DNA of 62,907 nt from Devosia equisanguinis (GCA_945862355.1 CAMAYR010000002.1:1-62907), one strand, 5' to 3'. Shown: positions 41,214 through 50,201, counted from the first letter of the stretch. Notes: generated by a model from the letters alone, not told the origin. Made by a program: numbers and translations.

Positions 41214-42902
41214 TCAAGCCGCAGCCCGCTCAGGCTCGGCCATAGATGCATTGCGAACCCAATGCATGATGCGCTCGATACTAGGTGGCGGGCCTGCACG
41301 CAGCACACTCTGGCCTTCGCGGGTGGCGGCGTATCGCAAGACGTCCGAGCACACGTCCTCGGAGTCGACGGACACGATCGCGGCAAGCGAGCAGTAGCCC
41401 GCGCCCACGAGCAACTGGGCGTGCGTGCCTCGAAGCCAGGGAATCGCGCAAACGAGGCGGGCCTGCGCCTGGAAGTCCCTGATGCGTGCCGCGTTCAGAA
41501 AGCGATTGTCGAGTTGCTTGGCCGTGTACTCGGGATCGCAAGCCAGAAGATGCCTGACCAGAACGACACCGGCGGGCGCCAATCGCTCGGCGGTTCTGGG
41601 GCCAATCGAGGGTGCGCGCACAACCTCGTCGTCGAGGGACAAGTAGAACCGCTTTGCGCGAGGGCCCGCCGATGCATCGGGCTCATCGAGCGCCACATCT
41701 TCGTCGGGCTCGCCGAAATCGGCCTCCTCCGGCTCCGGATCGCGGTGCGCCGTGGAAGATGCCAGCGAAAGCCGGGGGCGCGGCGGGCGGCCGCCCTCGC
41801 GCCGCGGGGCCGGAATTCTCTCCTCCTCTTCCAGCAGCGCGCGATCTGGGCGCGAGCGGTTGTGCACCCATCTGCGGCGCTTGAATCGGGTGAGCGAGGA
41901 TCGCCTGCGGACGCTGCTCGACGACCTGTTACTGGTTCTCGAAGTGCTGCCGGAAGCATCCGAGGGGCTCGCGCGATCCGCATCGCCCTGCCGCGATTGC
42001 ATACGGGCAAGCTCGGTATGGATGGCCTGGAGCGCCCGTTCCAAGCCATCCAGCCGCTCAGCCATGGCATCCAGGGGCCAGCCGCCGCCTCCGTCGCGAT
42101 GCCGCACTGCATCGTCTGGCGGAGCGTCATCGTGGCTCGAAGTCGATGCGCTCTGGACAGTAAGGCTCTGGGCAGAAAGGCCTGACGTGGGCAGATCCGC
42201 AACCTGACTGCTCGGCAAACTCGAACCGATAGACCTGCTCGAGTGGACCTTCTCAAACGAAGGGGCGAGCGCCAGACGGGACGGCTCGAAAGTCCGCGGT
42301 TCAGCCGGGTCACGCCGGACGGGCTGCGGCATTATCGTCCGCTGCTGCTGCGCGCTGGAATGATCTCGAGAATGATCTCTGGCATGATCTCTGGCATGAT
42401 CTCTGGCGACCACGGCGGGTTCGGGCTGGAGCCATCGACCAGGCGTGTTCGCGCTCGCCCCGGTCGCGGATGGCGATCCCAAGCGCGCCACGAATGATGC
42501 CGTCTGCAAGTCCGAAGTGGAATGCAGCAGGGTGGCGACGACGTCGTCCAGCGTAGCGAACTCGGCTCCCCTGGCTGCTGCGGCGCGCTGCGCCCGCTCG
42601 AGAAGATGCTTCAAGTCGACGGATGCGCTCGCGTATCCCGACGCGTTGCGCCGTGAATGGGCCGCCAACCACCACTCAGCGGTCACCTTCAGAACTTGAT
42701 GGTCGACCCGACACGCCGACAGGTGCGCTTGTGCGGCATTTGCCAGGGAGAGAGCCAGATGCGCGATCTCGACCTGCGCCGAGCCAGCACGAACAGCCTC
42801 GCCAAATGCGAGGTTGCAAAGGCTCAAGACAGCCTCTTCGACTTTCAACGAAAGCCTTTGCCGGGTCGGGAGTTCCTGACCGCAACTGGCGCAGACCCTC
42901 AT
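41214..42902 (-). CDS. Zinc-ribbon/Clp_N-like/DUF4332 protein
   Basis: The protein (562 residues from this start) begins MRVCASCGQELP, a zinc-knuckle-like CxxC. Two helical repeats like the Clp N-terminal domain follow (LKVEEAVLSLCNLAFGEA and LKHLLERAQRAAAARGAEF). The middle 250 residues are disordered and rich in Ser, Arg, Pro and Asp, with RDHA/RDHS repeats. The C-terminus is a DUF4332 helix-hairpin-helix domain (APSIGPRTAERLAPAGV, LLVGAGYCS). It has no ATPase domain. In-frame starts at 42926 and 42956 are alternatives. The function is unknown; protein or nucleic-acid binding is inferred from the HhH and Clp_N parts. Confidence 0.68.
   Translation of the reverse strand: MRVCASCGQELPTRQRLSLKVEEAVLSLCNLAFGEAVRAGSAQVEIAHLALSLANAAQAHLSACRVDHQVLKVTAEWWLAAHSRRNASGYASASVDLKHLLERAQRAAAARGAEFATLDDVVATLLHSTSDLQTASFVARLGSPSATGASANTPGRWLQPEPAVVARDHARDHARDHSRDHSSAQQQRTIMPQPVRRDPAEPRTFEPSRLALAPSFEKVHSSRSIGSSLPSSQVADLPTSGLSAQSLTVQSASTSSHDDAPPDDAVRHRDGGGGWPLDAMAERLDGLERALQAIHTELARMQSRQGDADRASPSDASGSTSRTSNRSSSSVRRRSSLTRFKRRRWVHNRSRPDRALLEEEERIPAPRREGGRPPRPRLSLASSTAHRDPEPEEADFGEPDEDVALDEPDASAGPRAKRFYLSLDDEVVRAPSIGPRTAERLAPAGVVLVRHLLACDPEYTAKQLDNRFLNAARIRDFQAQARLVCAIPWLRGTHAQLLVGAGYCSLAAIVSVDSEDVCSDVLRYAATREGQSVLRAGPPPSIERIMHWVRNASMAEPERAAA
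42360..42407. repeat. 12-base tandem repeat in the DUF4332 protein gene
   Basis: Four copies of a 12-base unit (ATGATCTCTGGC in the last three, one or more bases changed in the first) encode the peptide repeat RDHA/RDHS on the minus strand. The last two copies are identical, so copy number may vary between strains. Confidence 0.88.
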
Positions 42903-43080
42903 CTCGGCACTTCGATCCTGGCGCATGAATTGGTCCACAGCTCTGTGCGCGGACACTACTACGCCGATCTGATTCCTAAGCCTGGAAACGCGTTAATCCA
43001 CATCAAGTTTCAGCAGCATCGCCACCAGGAAGGCGTAGCGCCGTCAGCTTTCGCACGATCCAGCCCATTTCGAACCAGCC

Positions 43081-44136
43081 CTAACGGATTTGTGGCATGA
43101 CTTCCTTGGCGAAGAGCCGCATGGAGGCTTCCGCCTTGGCCTTCGGCATGACGCCGAAGTTGACTTGCATGGAGGCGATTTCCCAACCGCCGACCTCATC
43201 GGCGTAGGTTCGGATCATCTCGATGATGCGCTTGGGCGTTCCGATCCAGGCCACGCCCTTGTCGACCTGGGTTTTCCAGCTCTCCTTGGCGAACTCCGCG
43301 ATCATCCGGTCGTAGCCGGGATAGTCCTTGGTGGAGAACTCGCCGCCGGTCCAGTCGCTCGAGGCTTCGACGACCGATGACAGGTAATAGTCGAGGTCGG
43401 CTTCGCTGTCCTCCCGCGCCTGCGCCTCGCTGCCTGCGCAGTACATATGAAAAGCCATCATCACGCGGCCATTGCCGGGGTGGCCAGCAGACTTCCAGGC
43501 ATCGCGGTAGAGACCGAGCAGCTCGTTCATCTTGCCGCCGGTCATGGGGATCGCCATCACGCCGTAGCCCGCCTTGCCGGCGTTGACGAAGCTCTCCGGC
43601 GTGGCGATCGCGGCAACCCAGATCGGCGGGTGCGGGCGCTGGGTCGGCCGCGGATAGGTCGTCGTCGCCGCAAACTTGTGGAAGCGGCCGTCGTGAGCAA
43701 CGCCCTCTTCGGTCAACAGGCGCTGAAGCAGAGCAATGGCCTCGTCGAAACGCGCGCGGCTCTCGTCGAGGCTGACACCGAAGCGAACAAACTCGAGCGG
43801 CAGGAACGCGCGAGCAAGCCCGACCTCAAGACGGCCGCCGGAGATCGCATCGACGAGACCTATCTCGCTGGCCAACTGGAGGGGATGGTTGAACGCCGGC
43901 AGACAGGCGCCGGTGATGAGGCGCGCGTGCCGCGTGCGCATGGCAGCGGCGGCCAGGAAGGTCAGCGGCGAGGGAGAGAGGCCACCGTAGCGATGGAAAT
44001 AGTGCTCCACCGTGCGCACGGACGTGTAGCCCAACTCGTCGCAAATGCCGGTTAGATCGAGGCACTCGCCCCAATACTGCGCGGGCGGCTTCTCGTGGAG
44101 GGCCACCACGGGGAAAAACTGGATGCCGTATTCCAA
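43081..44136 (-). CDS. LLM class flavin-dependent oxidoreductase
   Basis: This 351-residue protein is a bacterial luciferase-like monooxygenase: LEYGIQFFPVVALHEKPP at the N-terminus, TVEHYFHRYGGLSPSPL, the ARLITGACLPAFNHP barrel strand, and SGGRLEVGLARAF. Such enzymes use reduced FMN or F420 to oxygenate small organics. The start is a TTG at 44136, six bases after a GGAGGGAG ribosome site; a GTG at 44166 lacks one. The divergent neighbour also uses a TTG. Full length. The substrate is unknown, though the next genes suggest catabolism of CoA-linked or aromatic compounds. Confidence 0.85.
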   Translation of the reverse strand: MEYGIQFFPVVALHEKPPAQYWGECLDLTGICDELGYTSVRTVEHYFHRYGGLSPSPLTFLAAAAMRTRHARLITGACLPAFNHPLQLASEIGLVDAISGGRLEVGLARAFLPLEFVRFGVSLDESRARFDEAIALLQRLLTEEGVAHDGRFHKFAATTTYPRPTQRPHPPIWVAAIATPESFVNAGKAGYGVMAIPMTGGKMNELLGLYRDAWKSAGHPGNGRVMMAFHMYCAGSEAQAREDSEADLDYYLSSVVEASSDWTGGEFSTKDYPGYDRMIAEFAKESWKTQVDKGVAWIGTPKRIIEMIRTYADEVGGWEIASMQVNFGVMPKAKAEASMRLFAKEVMPQIR

Positions 44137-44142
44137 GGCGTG

Positions 44143-44150
44143 CTCCCTCC
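44143..44150 (-). promoter_or_regulatory. Ribosome-binding site that fixes a TTG start
   Basis: GGAGGGAG on the minus strand lies six bases before the TTG at 44136 of the LLM gene. It is near-optimal and decides this start over an ATG- or GTG-type alternative farther upstream. Confidence 0.75.
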
Positions 44151-44307
44151 TACAATGCTTGTCCACGTTTCGGCATCGCGCATTGCCGGGCTTGGGTCAA
44201 TGGTGCCGTCGGGCGATGAGGATCTCGCTGCGTCTCAGCTATTGCGGCTGCAGCGGCGCTTGCAGTCGGGGCGGGGCGTCCTGTATCTGCGCGTAGAACC
44301 TCGTCTG

Positions 44308-44313
44308 AAGGAG
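44308..44313 (+). promoter_or_regulatory. Ribosome-binding site that fixes a TTG start
   Basis: AAGGAG at 44308-44313, six bases before a TTG at 44320, marks the start of the enoyl-CoA hydratase/hydrolase-like gene. Residues before this point in the frame look non-coding. Confidence 0.75.
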
Positions 44314-44319
44314 CCGCCC

Positions 44320-45384
44320 TTGTCCGACGCTACAGAAGCCGAGCCGCAGCTCATCATCCGTCGCGAGGGCCGCGCCGGGCGCATTACATTGAACCGGCCG
44401 CGTGCGCTCAACGCGCTCGCCTACCCGATGGTCGCACCGATGGTCACGGCGCTGACCGATTGGGCGAGCGATCCCGCCGTCGAACTCGTGATCCTCGACG
44501 GGGCCGGCGAGCGCGGGCTGTGCGCGGGCGGCGACGTCGTCTCGATCTATCACTCCCGCAAGGAGGGCAGCGACCTGGCGCGGCGCTTCTGGGCCGAGGA
44601 GTATGTGCTCAACGCGCTGATCGGAAACTACCCAAAGCCGTTCGTGGCCTTCCAGGACGGCATCGTAATGGGCGGGGGCATCGGGCTATCGGGACATGCC
44701 AGCCATCGCATCGTAACGGAACGCTCGATGCTCGCCATGCCGGAGACGGCGATCGGCCTCATTCCAGACGTCGGTGGTACGTGGCTGCTCGCGCAATGTC
44801 CGGGGCAACTCGGCGTGTTCCTCGGCCTGACCGGCCATCGCATGAACGCGGGCGACGCGCTCTATGCGGGGTTCTCGGACACATGCATCGCCGCCAGCGG
44901 GATCGCCGAACTGATTGGTGCACTGGCAGACACGGACGAGCCCGTCTCGGTCGCCATCGCGCAGCGGGCTGTTGCGCCGCCGCCATCGCCGCTCGCGGAC
45001 AACCGCGAGATGATCGACCGCGTTTTCGCGCAGGCGAGCGTCGAGGCAATCCGCGATGCGCTCGCTGCGGAGCCCGGCGAGATGGCGGCCAAGGCTCTCA
45101 GGGCGATCGGGCCGTCTTCGCCGCTCGCGATGAAGACGACGCTTGCCGCGATCCGGCGCGCCCGGGCGCTGCCGTCGCTGGAGCGGGCGCTCGAAGTCGA
45201 ATACCGGCTGTGCATGAGGCTGTTCGATCGCGGCGAGTTCACGGAGGGGATCCGCGCGCTGCTGATCGACAAGGACCGCAAGCCGGCGTGGAACCCACCG
45301 CGGCTCGTGGTCGTGACCGAGGAGCTGGTGGAGAGTCTGTTCGCGCCTCTGCCCGATGGCGGCGACATACACCTGGGGGGGTGA
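44320..45384 (+). CDS. 3-hydroxyisobutyryl-CoA hydrolase-like protein
   Basis: The 354-residue protein belongs to the crotonase superfamily, closest in pattern to 3-hydroxyisobutyryl-CoA hydrolases. Marks are ITLNRPRALNAL, the oxyanion-hole GLCAGGDVVSIYHS, GIVMGGGIGLSGHASHRIVTE and MPETAIGLIPDVGGTWLLA. The enzyme cleaves a thioester in valine breakdown or related CoA pathways. It starts at a TTG fixed by AAGGAG; the preceding 75 in-frame codons are not conserved-looking. A G7 run sits at its last codons. The divergent neighbour is an LLM oxidoreductase and a VOC protein follows 90 bases on. Confidence 0.87.
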   Translation: MSDATEAEPQLIIRREGRAGRITLNRPRALNALAYPMVAPMVTALTDWASDPAVELVILDGAGERGLCAGGDVVSIYHSRKEGSDLARRFWAEEYVLNALIGNYPKPFVAFQDGIVMGGGIGLSGHASHRIVTERSMLAMPETAIGLIPDVGGTWLLAQCPGQLGVFLGLTGHRMNAGDALYAGFSDTCIAASGIAELIGALADTDEPVSVAIAQRAVAPPPSPLADNREMIDRVFAQASVEAIRDALAAEPGEMAAKALRAIGPSSPLAMKTTLAAIRRARALPSLERALEVEYRLCMRLFDRGEFTEGIRALLIDKDRKPAWNPPRLVVVTEELVESLFAPLPDGGDIHLGG

Positions 45385-45474
45385 GCCGGCCAACGCCGAA
45401 GCGAGCAGTTGCCCGCGCGGCACCTGCGTGCGTATCGTGCCGGCCGACGGTGGATGCCAATCTCGGAGGTGGCA

Positions 45475-46386
45475 ATGATCAAGGTGAAGCGGCTCGGCTA
45501 CGCGACGTTCGAGACGACGGACATCGACCGAATGGTCGAATACTACACGCAGGTCGTCGGCCTGCATCTGGTGTCGCGCGATGCCGATCACGCCTATCTA
45601 GGCTCGCGCATGGGTATGCTGTCGATCGTTCTCGAGCGCTCGCCGCGCGACCGGTGCTCGAAGCTCGGCCTGGAGGTCAGCCCGGAGATCGACTTTACGA
45701 GCGGCGCCCGGCGGCTTTTCGACCTCGGTATCCAGTGCCAGATGGCGAGCGACCCGATGCCGGGAATCGAGCGCCTCCTGAGCTTCAACGATCCTAAAGA
45801 AACCACGATCGAGCTGTATACGAAATGGAGCTTCGTGGAAAGCGGTGGAGGTGATGGGAAAGGCGTGGGAGCTTACAAACTTGGACACATCGCGTTCTTC
45901 TGCCCAGAGCCTCAGGAGATGATCGACTTCTACTCGAAGGTGATGGGGTTCCGCCTCTCGGACTGGATCGGCGACTATTTCGCATTCATGCGCTGCGGCA
46001 CCGACCACCATGCGGTGAACTTCCTGCGCGGTCCGTCCAAAGACATGCAACACATCGCATTCGAGCTGCACGACAGCGCCCAGCTCACACAGGCATGCGA
46101 CCTGCTGGGCCGCGAGCGCATGGAGATCCTGTGGGGCCCGGTGCGACATGGGCCGGGGCACAACATCGCCACCTATCATCGCAATCCGGCCGATCAGATC
46201 ATCGAGCTGTTCTGCGACATGGACGTGATCAGCGACGAGGAGCTCGGCTACTACGATCCGCGGCCGTGGCATCGGGATCGTCCGCAGAGGCCGAAGGTGT
46301 GGGACCCCGCCCAGCAGCGCGACATCTGGGGGCTACCGTCGACGCCGGAGTTCCGCCGGCCGGCGGGGCAGAAGCCGGCCGCATGA
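45475..46386 (+). CDS. VOC family extradiol-dioxygenase-like protein
   Basis: The 303-residue protein has two vicinal-oxygen-chelate domains. In the second, H138 (YKLGHIAFFC), H193 (MQHIAFELHD) and E244 (QIIELFCD) are spaced as the metal triad of type I extradiol dioxygenases such as 2,3-dihydroxybiphenyl dioxygenase. Ring cleavage of a catechol is therefore likely, next to a luciferase-like oxygenase and a CoA-ester hydrolase. The ATG has GGAGGTGGCA just upstream. The C-terminal tail (WDPAQQRDIWGLPST) is unusually long. Confidence 0.85.
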   Translation: MIKVKRLGYATFETTDIDRMVEYYTQVVGLHLVSRDADHAYLGSRMGMLSIVLERSPRDRCSKLGLEVSPEIDFTSGARRLFDLGIQCQMASDPMPGIERLLSFNDPKETTIELYTKWSFVESGGGDGKGVGAYKLGHIAFFCPEPQEMIDFYSKVMGFRLSDWIGDYFAFMRCGTDHHAVNFLRGPSKDMQHIAFELHDSAQLTQACDLLGRERMEILWGPVRHGPGHNIATYHRNPADQIIELFCDMDVISDEELGYYDPRPWHRDRPQRPKVWDPAQQRDIWGLPSTPEFRRPAGQKPAA

Positions 46387-46511
46387 AAGAGCGCGGCTGT
46401 GGGAAGGTGAATGACGGCTGACAGGTTGGTTCAGAGCGAGTTCAGCGGCACTAGGCCATTCTCCGATCATGAGCGGGAGCCCCTTCCCGCACACCATAGA
46501 GGAGAGTTACC

Positions 46512-46805
46512 ATGTATCGCGCCATCCTCGCAGCCGTCGTCATCGCAGCCGGCGCCATGTCGACCTCGGTTGCAGCCTCCGCCCAGGGCTACGGCTACGG
46601 CTACGGCGGCGACCAGCGCCATCGTTCCTTCAACCATAGCCGCGGCCCGGTCGTCGTGGTTCCGCACCACCGCCCGCGGGCCGTCATGGTTCCGCAGAGG
46701 CCACGCATGTACGTCATGCCATACGGGCCGCGGTTCATCGTTCTGCCGCGCCACCGACATGCGGCTTATCGCTTCCATCGTGATCGCCGCTGGTTCGTCC
46801 GATGA
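46512..46805 (+). CDS. Small secreted Gly/Tyr/Arg/His-rich protein
   Basis: The 97-residue product has a signal peptide (MYRAILAAVVIAAGAM to ASAQ), then a GYGYGYGG run and a basic tail with many Arg, His and Pro. It resembles in style the repeat protein at 6623-7042 but has no sequence repeat. AGAGGAGAG lies eight bases before the ATG. No function is known; an envelope role is inferred. A strong terminator follows. Confidence 0.78.
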   Translation: MYRAILAAVVIAAGAMSTSVAASAQGYGYGYGGDQRHRSFNHSRGPVVVVPHHRPRAVMVPQRPRMYVMPYGPRFIVLPRHRHAAYRFHRDRRWFVR

Positions 46806-46843
46806 ATGAATGCCTGAGCAAATCGGGCTGAGAGAATTGCCTC

Positions 46844-46878
46844 GGCCGCTCCCTCACGGGGGCGGCCATTCTTATTTC
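46844..46878 (+). terminator. Intrinsic terminator after the small Gly/Tyr protein gene
   Basis: GGCCGCTCCC (46844-46853) pairs with GGGGGCGGCC (46858-46867), one pair being T-G, around the 4-base loop TCAC, and the T-rich ATTCTTATTTC follows. Confidence 0.8.
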
Positions 46879-47067
46879 TGGCGACGGATCGGACCTCGTC
46901 CAATCGTTGCTGCAAGTGGCGGCATTCATGAACCACGCGAATCACGCGTAATGCGACTTGGAATTCGGGTCCAGGACGGTCATGTTGCGGGCACCGTCGT
47001 GTTGCATGACCCTGCAACTGTGCGGGAACGGGCAGGCCTCACCCACAGACGAGGGCGGGGCGGCGCA

Positions 47068-47088
47068 GCGGCGGCGGCGGCGGCGGCG
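47068..47088 (+). repeat. (GCG)7 trinucleotide repeat before the RND pump gene
   Basis: Seven uninterrupted GCG units end eight bases before the ATG at 47097, where a ribosome site would be. No conventional GGAG is present there, so copy number of the repeat may alter translation. Confidence 0.8.
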
Positions 47089-47096
47089 ATCCAAGC

Positions 47097-50000
47097 ATGA
47101 ACTTCTCGACGCACTTCATCCTCCGGCCGATAGGCACCGCGCTGATGGCGTTGGGCCTGTTCCTGGTCGGGATCGCCGCATACGCCACACTGCCGATCGC
47201 AAGCCTGCCCAACGTCGAGATTCCGACGATCCGCATCAACGCCTCGATGCCAGGCGCCGACCCGGAAACCATGTCGGCCACGGTGGCAGCGCCGCTCGAA
47301 CGGCGTCTCGGCGAGATCTCCGGCGTCACCGAAATGACGTCGCGAAGCTCGCTGGGGAGGACGCGGGTCATCATCCAGTTCGATCTGAAGCGCGACATCG
47401 AGAGTGCCGCGCGCGACGTGCAGGCCGCGATCAACAATGCGGCTAACGAGCTGCCGGCAGACCTGCCCTCACTGCCATCGTTCCGCAAAGTGAACCCGAA
47501 CGCCATGCCGGTTCTCGTGCTGGCGATGACGTCGCAGACCGTGCTGCCGGCCGTGCTGTACGATGTGGCCGACACCGTCGTCGCGCAGCGCATCATGCAG
47601 GTCAAAGGCGTGGCGGACGTGTCGCTGAACGGCGCCGAGCAGCCAGCCATCCGTGTGCGGCTCAATCCGCTGCGTCTGGCAGGTATGGGCATCAGCGCCG
47701 AGCAAATCCGGCAGACGATCGCAAGCGCGAACACGAACGCGCCGGTCGGCATCCTGGAAACGCCGACGCAGGCGATCGCCGTCGCGATAAACGACCAGTT
47801 GCGCAGCGTGGAGGAGTATCGCGACCTCGTGCTGCGGTCTTCGAGCGGGAACCCCGTGCGGCTCGGCGATGTCGCCGAGATCGAAAGAAGCACACGCAAC
47901 GTGCGCTCGATCGCGACGTACAACGGCCAACCTGCGGTGCTGCTGCAGGTGACGCGGGATTCGCTGGCAAATGTGATCGAGACGGTGGACACGGTGAAAG
48001 CCATGATCCCCGAGCTGAGGCGCTGGGTGCCGGCGGGTGTCGACTTCCACGTGGTCAACGATCGCACCAGCATGATCCGCGCCAGCGTGCACGAGATGCA
48101 GCGAGCGCTGGCTCTGTCCGTGGCGCTCGTCATGCTCGTCGTGCTGGCGTTCCTGAGGCGCGTCACCCCGACGATCGCTGCCGGGATAACCGTGCCGCTG
48201 TCGTTGGCGGGCACCGTCGCGCTGATGTGGGCGTTCGGGTTCACGCTCGACAACCTGTCCGTGATGGCGCTCGCGGTGTCGGTCGGGTTCATCGTCGACG
48301 ACGCGATCGTGATGATCGAGAACATCACCCGCAACCTCGAGGCGGGCGCCTCCCCGATGACCGCGGCAATCGAAGGTGCTCGCCAGATCGGCTTCACGAT
48401 CGTGACGATCTCGGTCGCGCTGATCGCCGCATTCATCCCGCTGCTGTTCATGGATGGCGTGCCGGGGCGGCTCGTGCGTGCGTTCTCGGTGACGCTGGTG
48501 TTCGCGATCATCGTATCGACGATCATCGCGCTCACCGTCACCGCGATGATCGCTGCACATTTCGTGAAGGCGCCACCCTCGCGCGATGCCACGCTTGCCG
48601 ACCGGACGGTGGAGCGCGTGCTCGGCGGCATGGTTCGCGGCTATGCATGGACGCTGGGGGCAAGCCTCCGTCACAACGGACTGATGCTTCTCGTCGTGCT
48701 GTTGACGGTCGTGGTGACGATCTATCTCTTCGTGAAAAGCCCCAAGGGCTTCTTCCCGGAGGATGACACCGGCATCATCTATGCATGGATGGAGGTCGCA
48801 CCGGGCACCTCATTCGAGCGCATGGTGGAAATCCAATCCCAGGCGTCGGCGATTGCCCGGGCCGACCCGGCGGTGGACGGCGTCGGCTATACTACGTTCG
48901 GGGCAACCACCGGCCAGCTCCTCATCAGCCTGAAACCACCATCGCTGCGTGGCAACATCTCGACGATCCTGGTCGCCGACCGGCTGCGGAAGGCGCTCGA
49001 CCAGGTTCCAGGACTGGGGGCCTGGGTGGGCGCGCAGCGCGAGGTGAGGATGGGAGGGCGGCAAAGCAATTCCGATTTCCAGTGGACGATCTGGAGCAAC
49101 GACATCCAGGAGCTCTACGCCAGCGTGCCGCGCGTGGAAGCAGCGCTGAGAAAAGTGCCGGGCATCGTCGGCGTGTGGGCTGACCGGCAGCAAGGCGCGC
49201 AACAGATCAACATCATCATCGACCGGACCGCGGCCGCTCGTCTCGGTGTCAGCGTGAGAGACATCGGCACCGCGCTGAACAACTCGTTCTCGCAGCGTCA
49301 GGTCTCGATCATCTACGGCCCGCGCAATCAGTATCGCGTCGTTCTCGAGGTGGAGCCGCAGTTCCAGCGCACGCCATCCGACCTCGATAGCGTATTCGTG
49401 ACGGCACGCGGTGGCGCACAGGTGCCGCTTGCCGCAGTGACGCGCGTGGAGCAGGGACTGACGCCGCAGACGGTCAACCACCAGGGGCAGTTCCCGGCCG
49501 TCACCTTCAGCTACAACGTGCCGCCCGGCGTCTCGGCCGACGAGGCGCACCAGCGGGTCGCGGCGGCCATGGCTGCGGTGCGACTGCCTTATTCGATCCG
49601 GTCCAATCAGGCCGGCGACCTGAAGGCCTTCAAGCAGCAGGCAGGCTCGCAGCCCCTACTGATCATGCTGGCTATCGTGGCAGTCTACATCGTTCTCGGC
49701 GTACTTTACGAAAGCCTCGTCCATCCGCTGACGATCATCTCGACACTGCCGTCCGCCGGGCTTGGCGCGCTCATCGCGCTACACGTGGCTGGAATGGAGC
49801 TTTCCCTCGTCGCGTTCATCGCAATCATCCTGCTGATCGGCATCGTGATGAAGAACGGGATCATGATGGTCGACTTCGCCCTCTCCGCCGAGCGTGAGCG
49901 AGGGCTCGACGCGAGGGCGGCAATCCTGGAGGCCTCGATCGTGCGATTTCGCCCGATCCTGATGACGACGCTCGCGGCAATCCTCGGCGCTATACCGCTG

Positions 50001-50195
50001 GCATTCGGCTCTGGCCCCGGCGCGGAGCTGCGCCGGCCGCTCGGCGTCGCGATAATCGGTGGGCTTGCGGTGTCGCAAGTGCTGACGCTCTACACGACGC
50101 TGGCGATCTACATCCTGCTCGACAAGCTGAGACGTCGCCGGTCATCACGGCGTGCGGAGCTCGATTTGCCTGGGAACCGGGAGGCGTCCGCATAA
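47097..50195 (+). CDS. RND efflux pump permease (AcrB/MdtB-C type)
   Basis: The 1032-residue protein is a full-length HAE1-type RND permease: twelve helices, two large periplasmic loops, the N-terminal NFSTHFILRPIGTALMALG, and helix 4 LAVSVGFIVDDAIVMIEN, whose paired Asp carry the proton-relay function. The C-terminal half holds LIGIVMKNGIMMVDFAL. It expels drugs or toxic lipophilic compounds. No adaptor (MFP) or outer-membrane factor gene flanks it, although most relatives sit in such operons. The translation start lies eight bases after a (GCG)7 tract. Confidence 0.93.
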   Translation: MNFSTHFILRPIGTALMALGLFLVGIAAYATLPIASLPNVEIPTIRINASMPGADPETMSATVAAPLERRLGEISGVTEMTSRSSLGRTRVIIQFDLKRDIESAARDVQAAINNAANELPADLPSLPSFRKVNPNAMPVLVLAMTSQTVLPAVLYDVADTVVAQRIMQVKGVADVSLNGAEQPAIRVRLNPLRLAGMGISAEQIRQTIASANTNAPVGILETPTQAIAVAINDQLRSVEEYRDLVLRSSSGNPVRLGDVAEIERSTRNVRSIATYNGQPAVLLQVTRDSLANVIETVDTVKAMIPELRRWVPAGVDFHVVNDRTSMIRASVHEMQRALALSVALVMLVVLAFLRRVTPTIAAGITVPLSLAGTVALMWAFGFTLDNLSVMALAVSVGFIVDDAIVMIENITRNLEAGASPMTAAIEGARQIGFTIVTISVALIAAFIPLLFMDGVPGRLVRAFSVTLVFAIIVSTIIALTVTAMIAAHFVKAPPSRDATLADRTVERVLGGMVRGYAWTLGASLRHNGLMLLVVLLTVVVTIYLFVKSPKGFFPEDDTGIIYAWMEVAPGTSFERMVEIQSQASAIARADPAVDGVGYTTFGATTGQLLISLKPPSLRGNISTILVADRLRKALDQVPGLGAWVGAQREVRMGGRQSNSDFQWTIWSNDIQELYASVPRVEAALRKVPGIVGVWADRQQGAQQINIIIDRTAAARLGVSVRDIGTALNNSFSQRQVSIIYGPRNQYRVVLEVEPQFQRTPSDLDSVFVTARGGAQVPLAAVTRVEQGLTPQTVNHQGQFPAVTFSYNVPPGVSADEAHQRVAAAMAAVRLPYSIRSNQAGDLKAFKQQAGSQPLLIMLAIVAVYIVLGVLYESLVHPLTIISTLPSAGLGALIALHVAGMELSLVAFIAIILLIGIVMKNGIMMVDFALSAERERGLDARAAILEASIVRFRPILMTTLAAILGAIPLAFGSGPGAELRRPLGVAIIGGLAVSQVLTLYTTLAIYILLDKLRRRRSSRRAELDLPGNREASA

Positions 50196-50201
50196 AGCGA
50201 A

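Noticed and set aside
42360-42407. Possible CRISPR-like repeat cluster
   Set aside because: Units are 12 bases, contiguous without spacers, and in coding frame; it is a simple tandem repeat. The same holds for 6684-6750.
46810-47100. 96-codon frame ending in an ATGA overlap with the RND gene
   Set aside because: It crosses a strong terminator and ends in the (GCG)7 poly-Ala run; no protein-like features.
47039-48631. 530-codon minus-strand frame
   Set aside because: Antisense to the RND permease; Ser/Thr/Ala low-complexity pattern.
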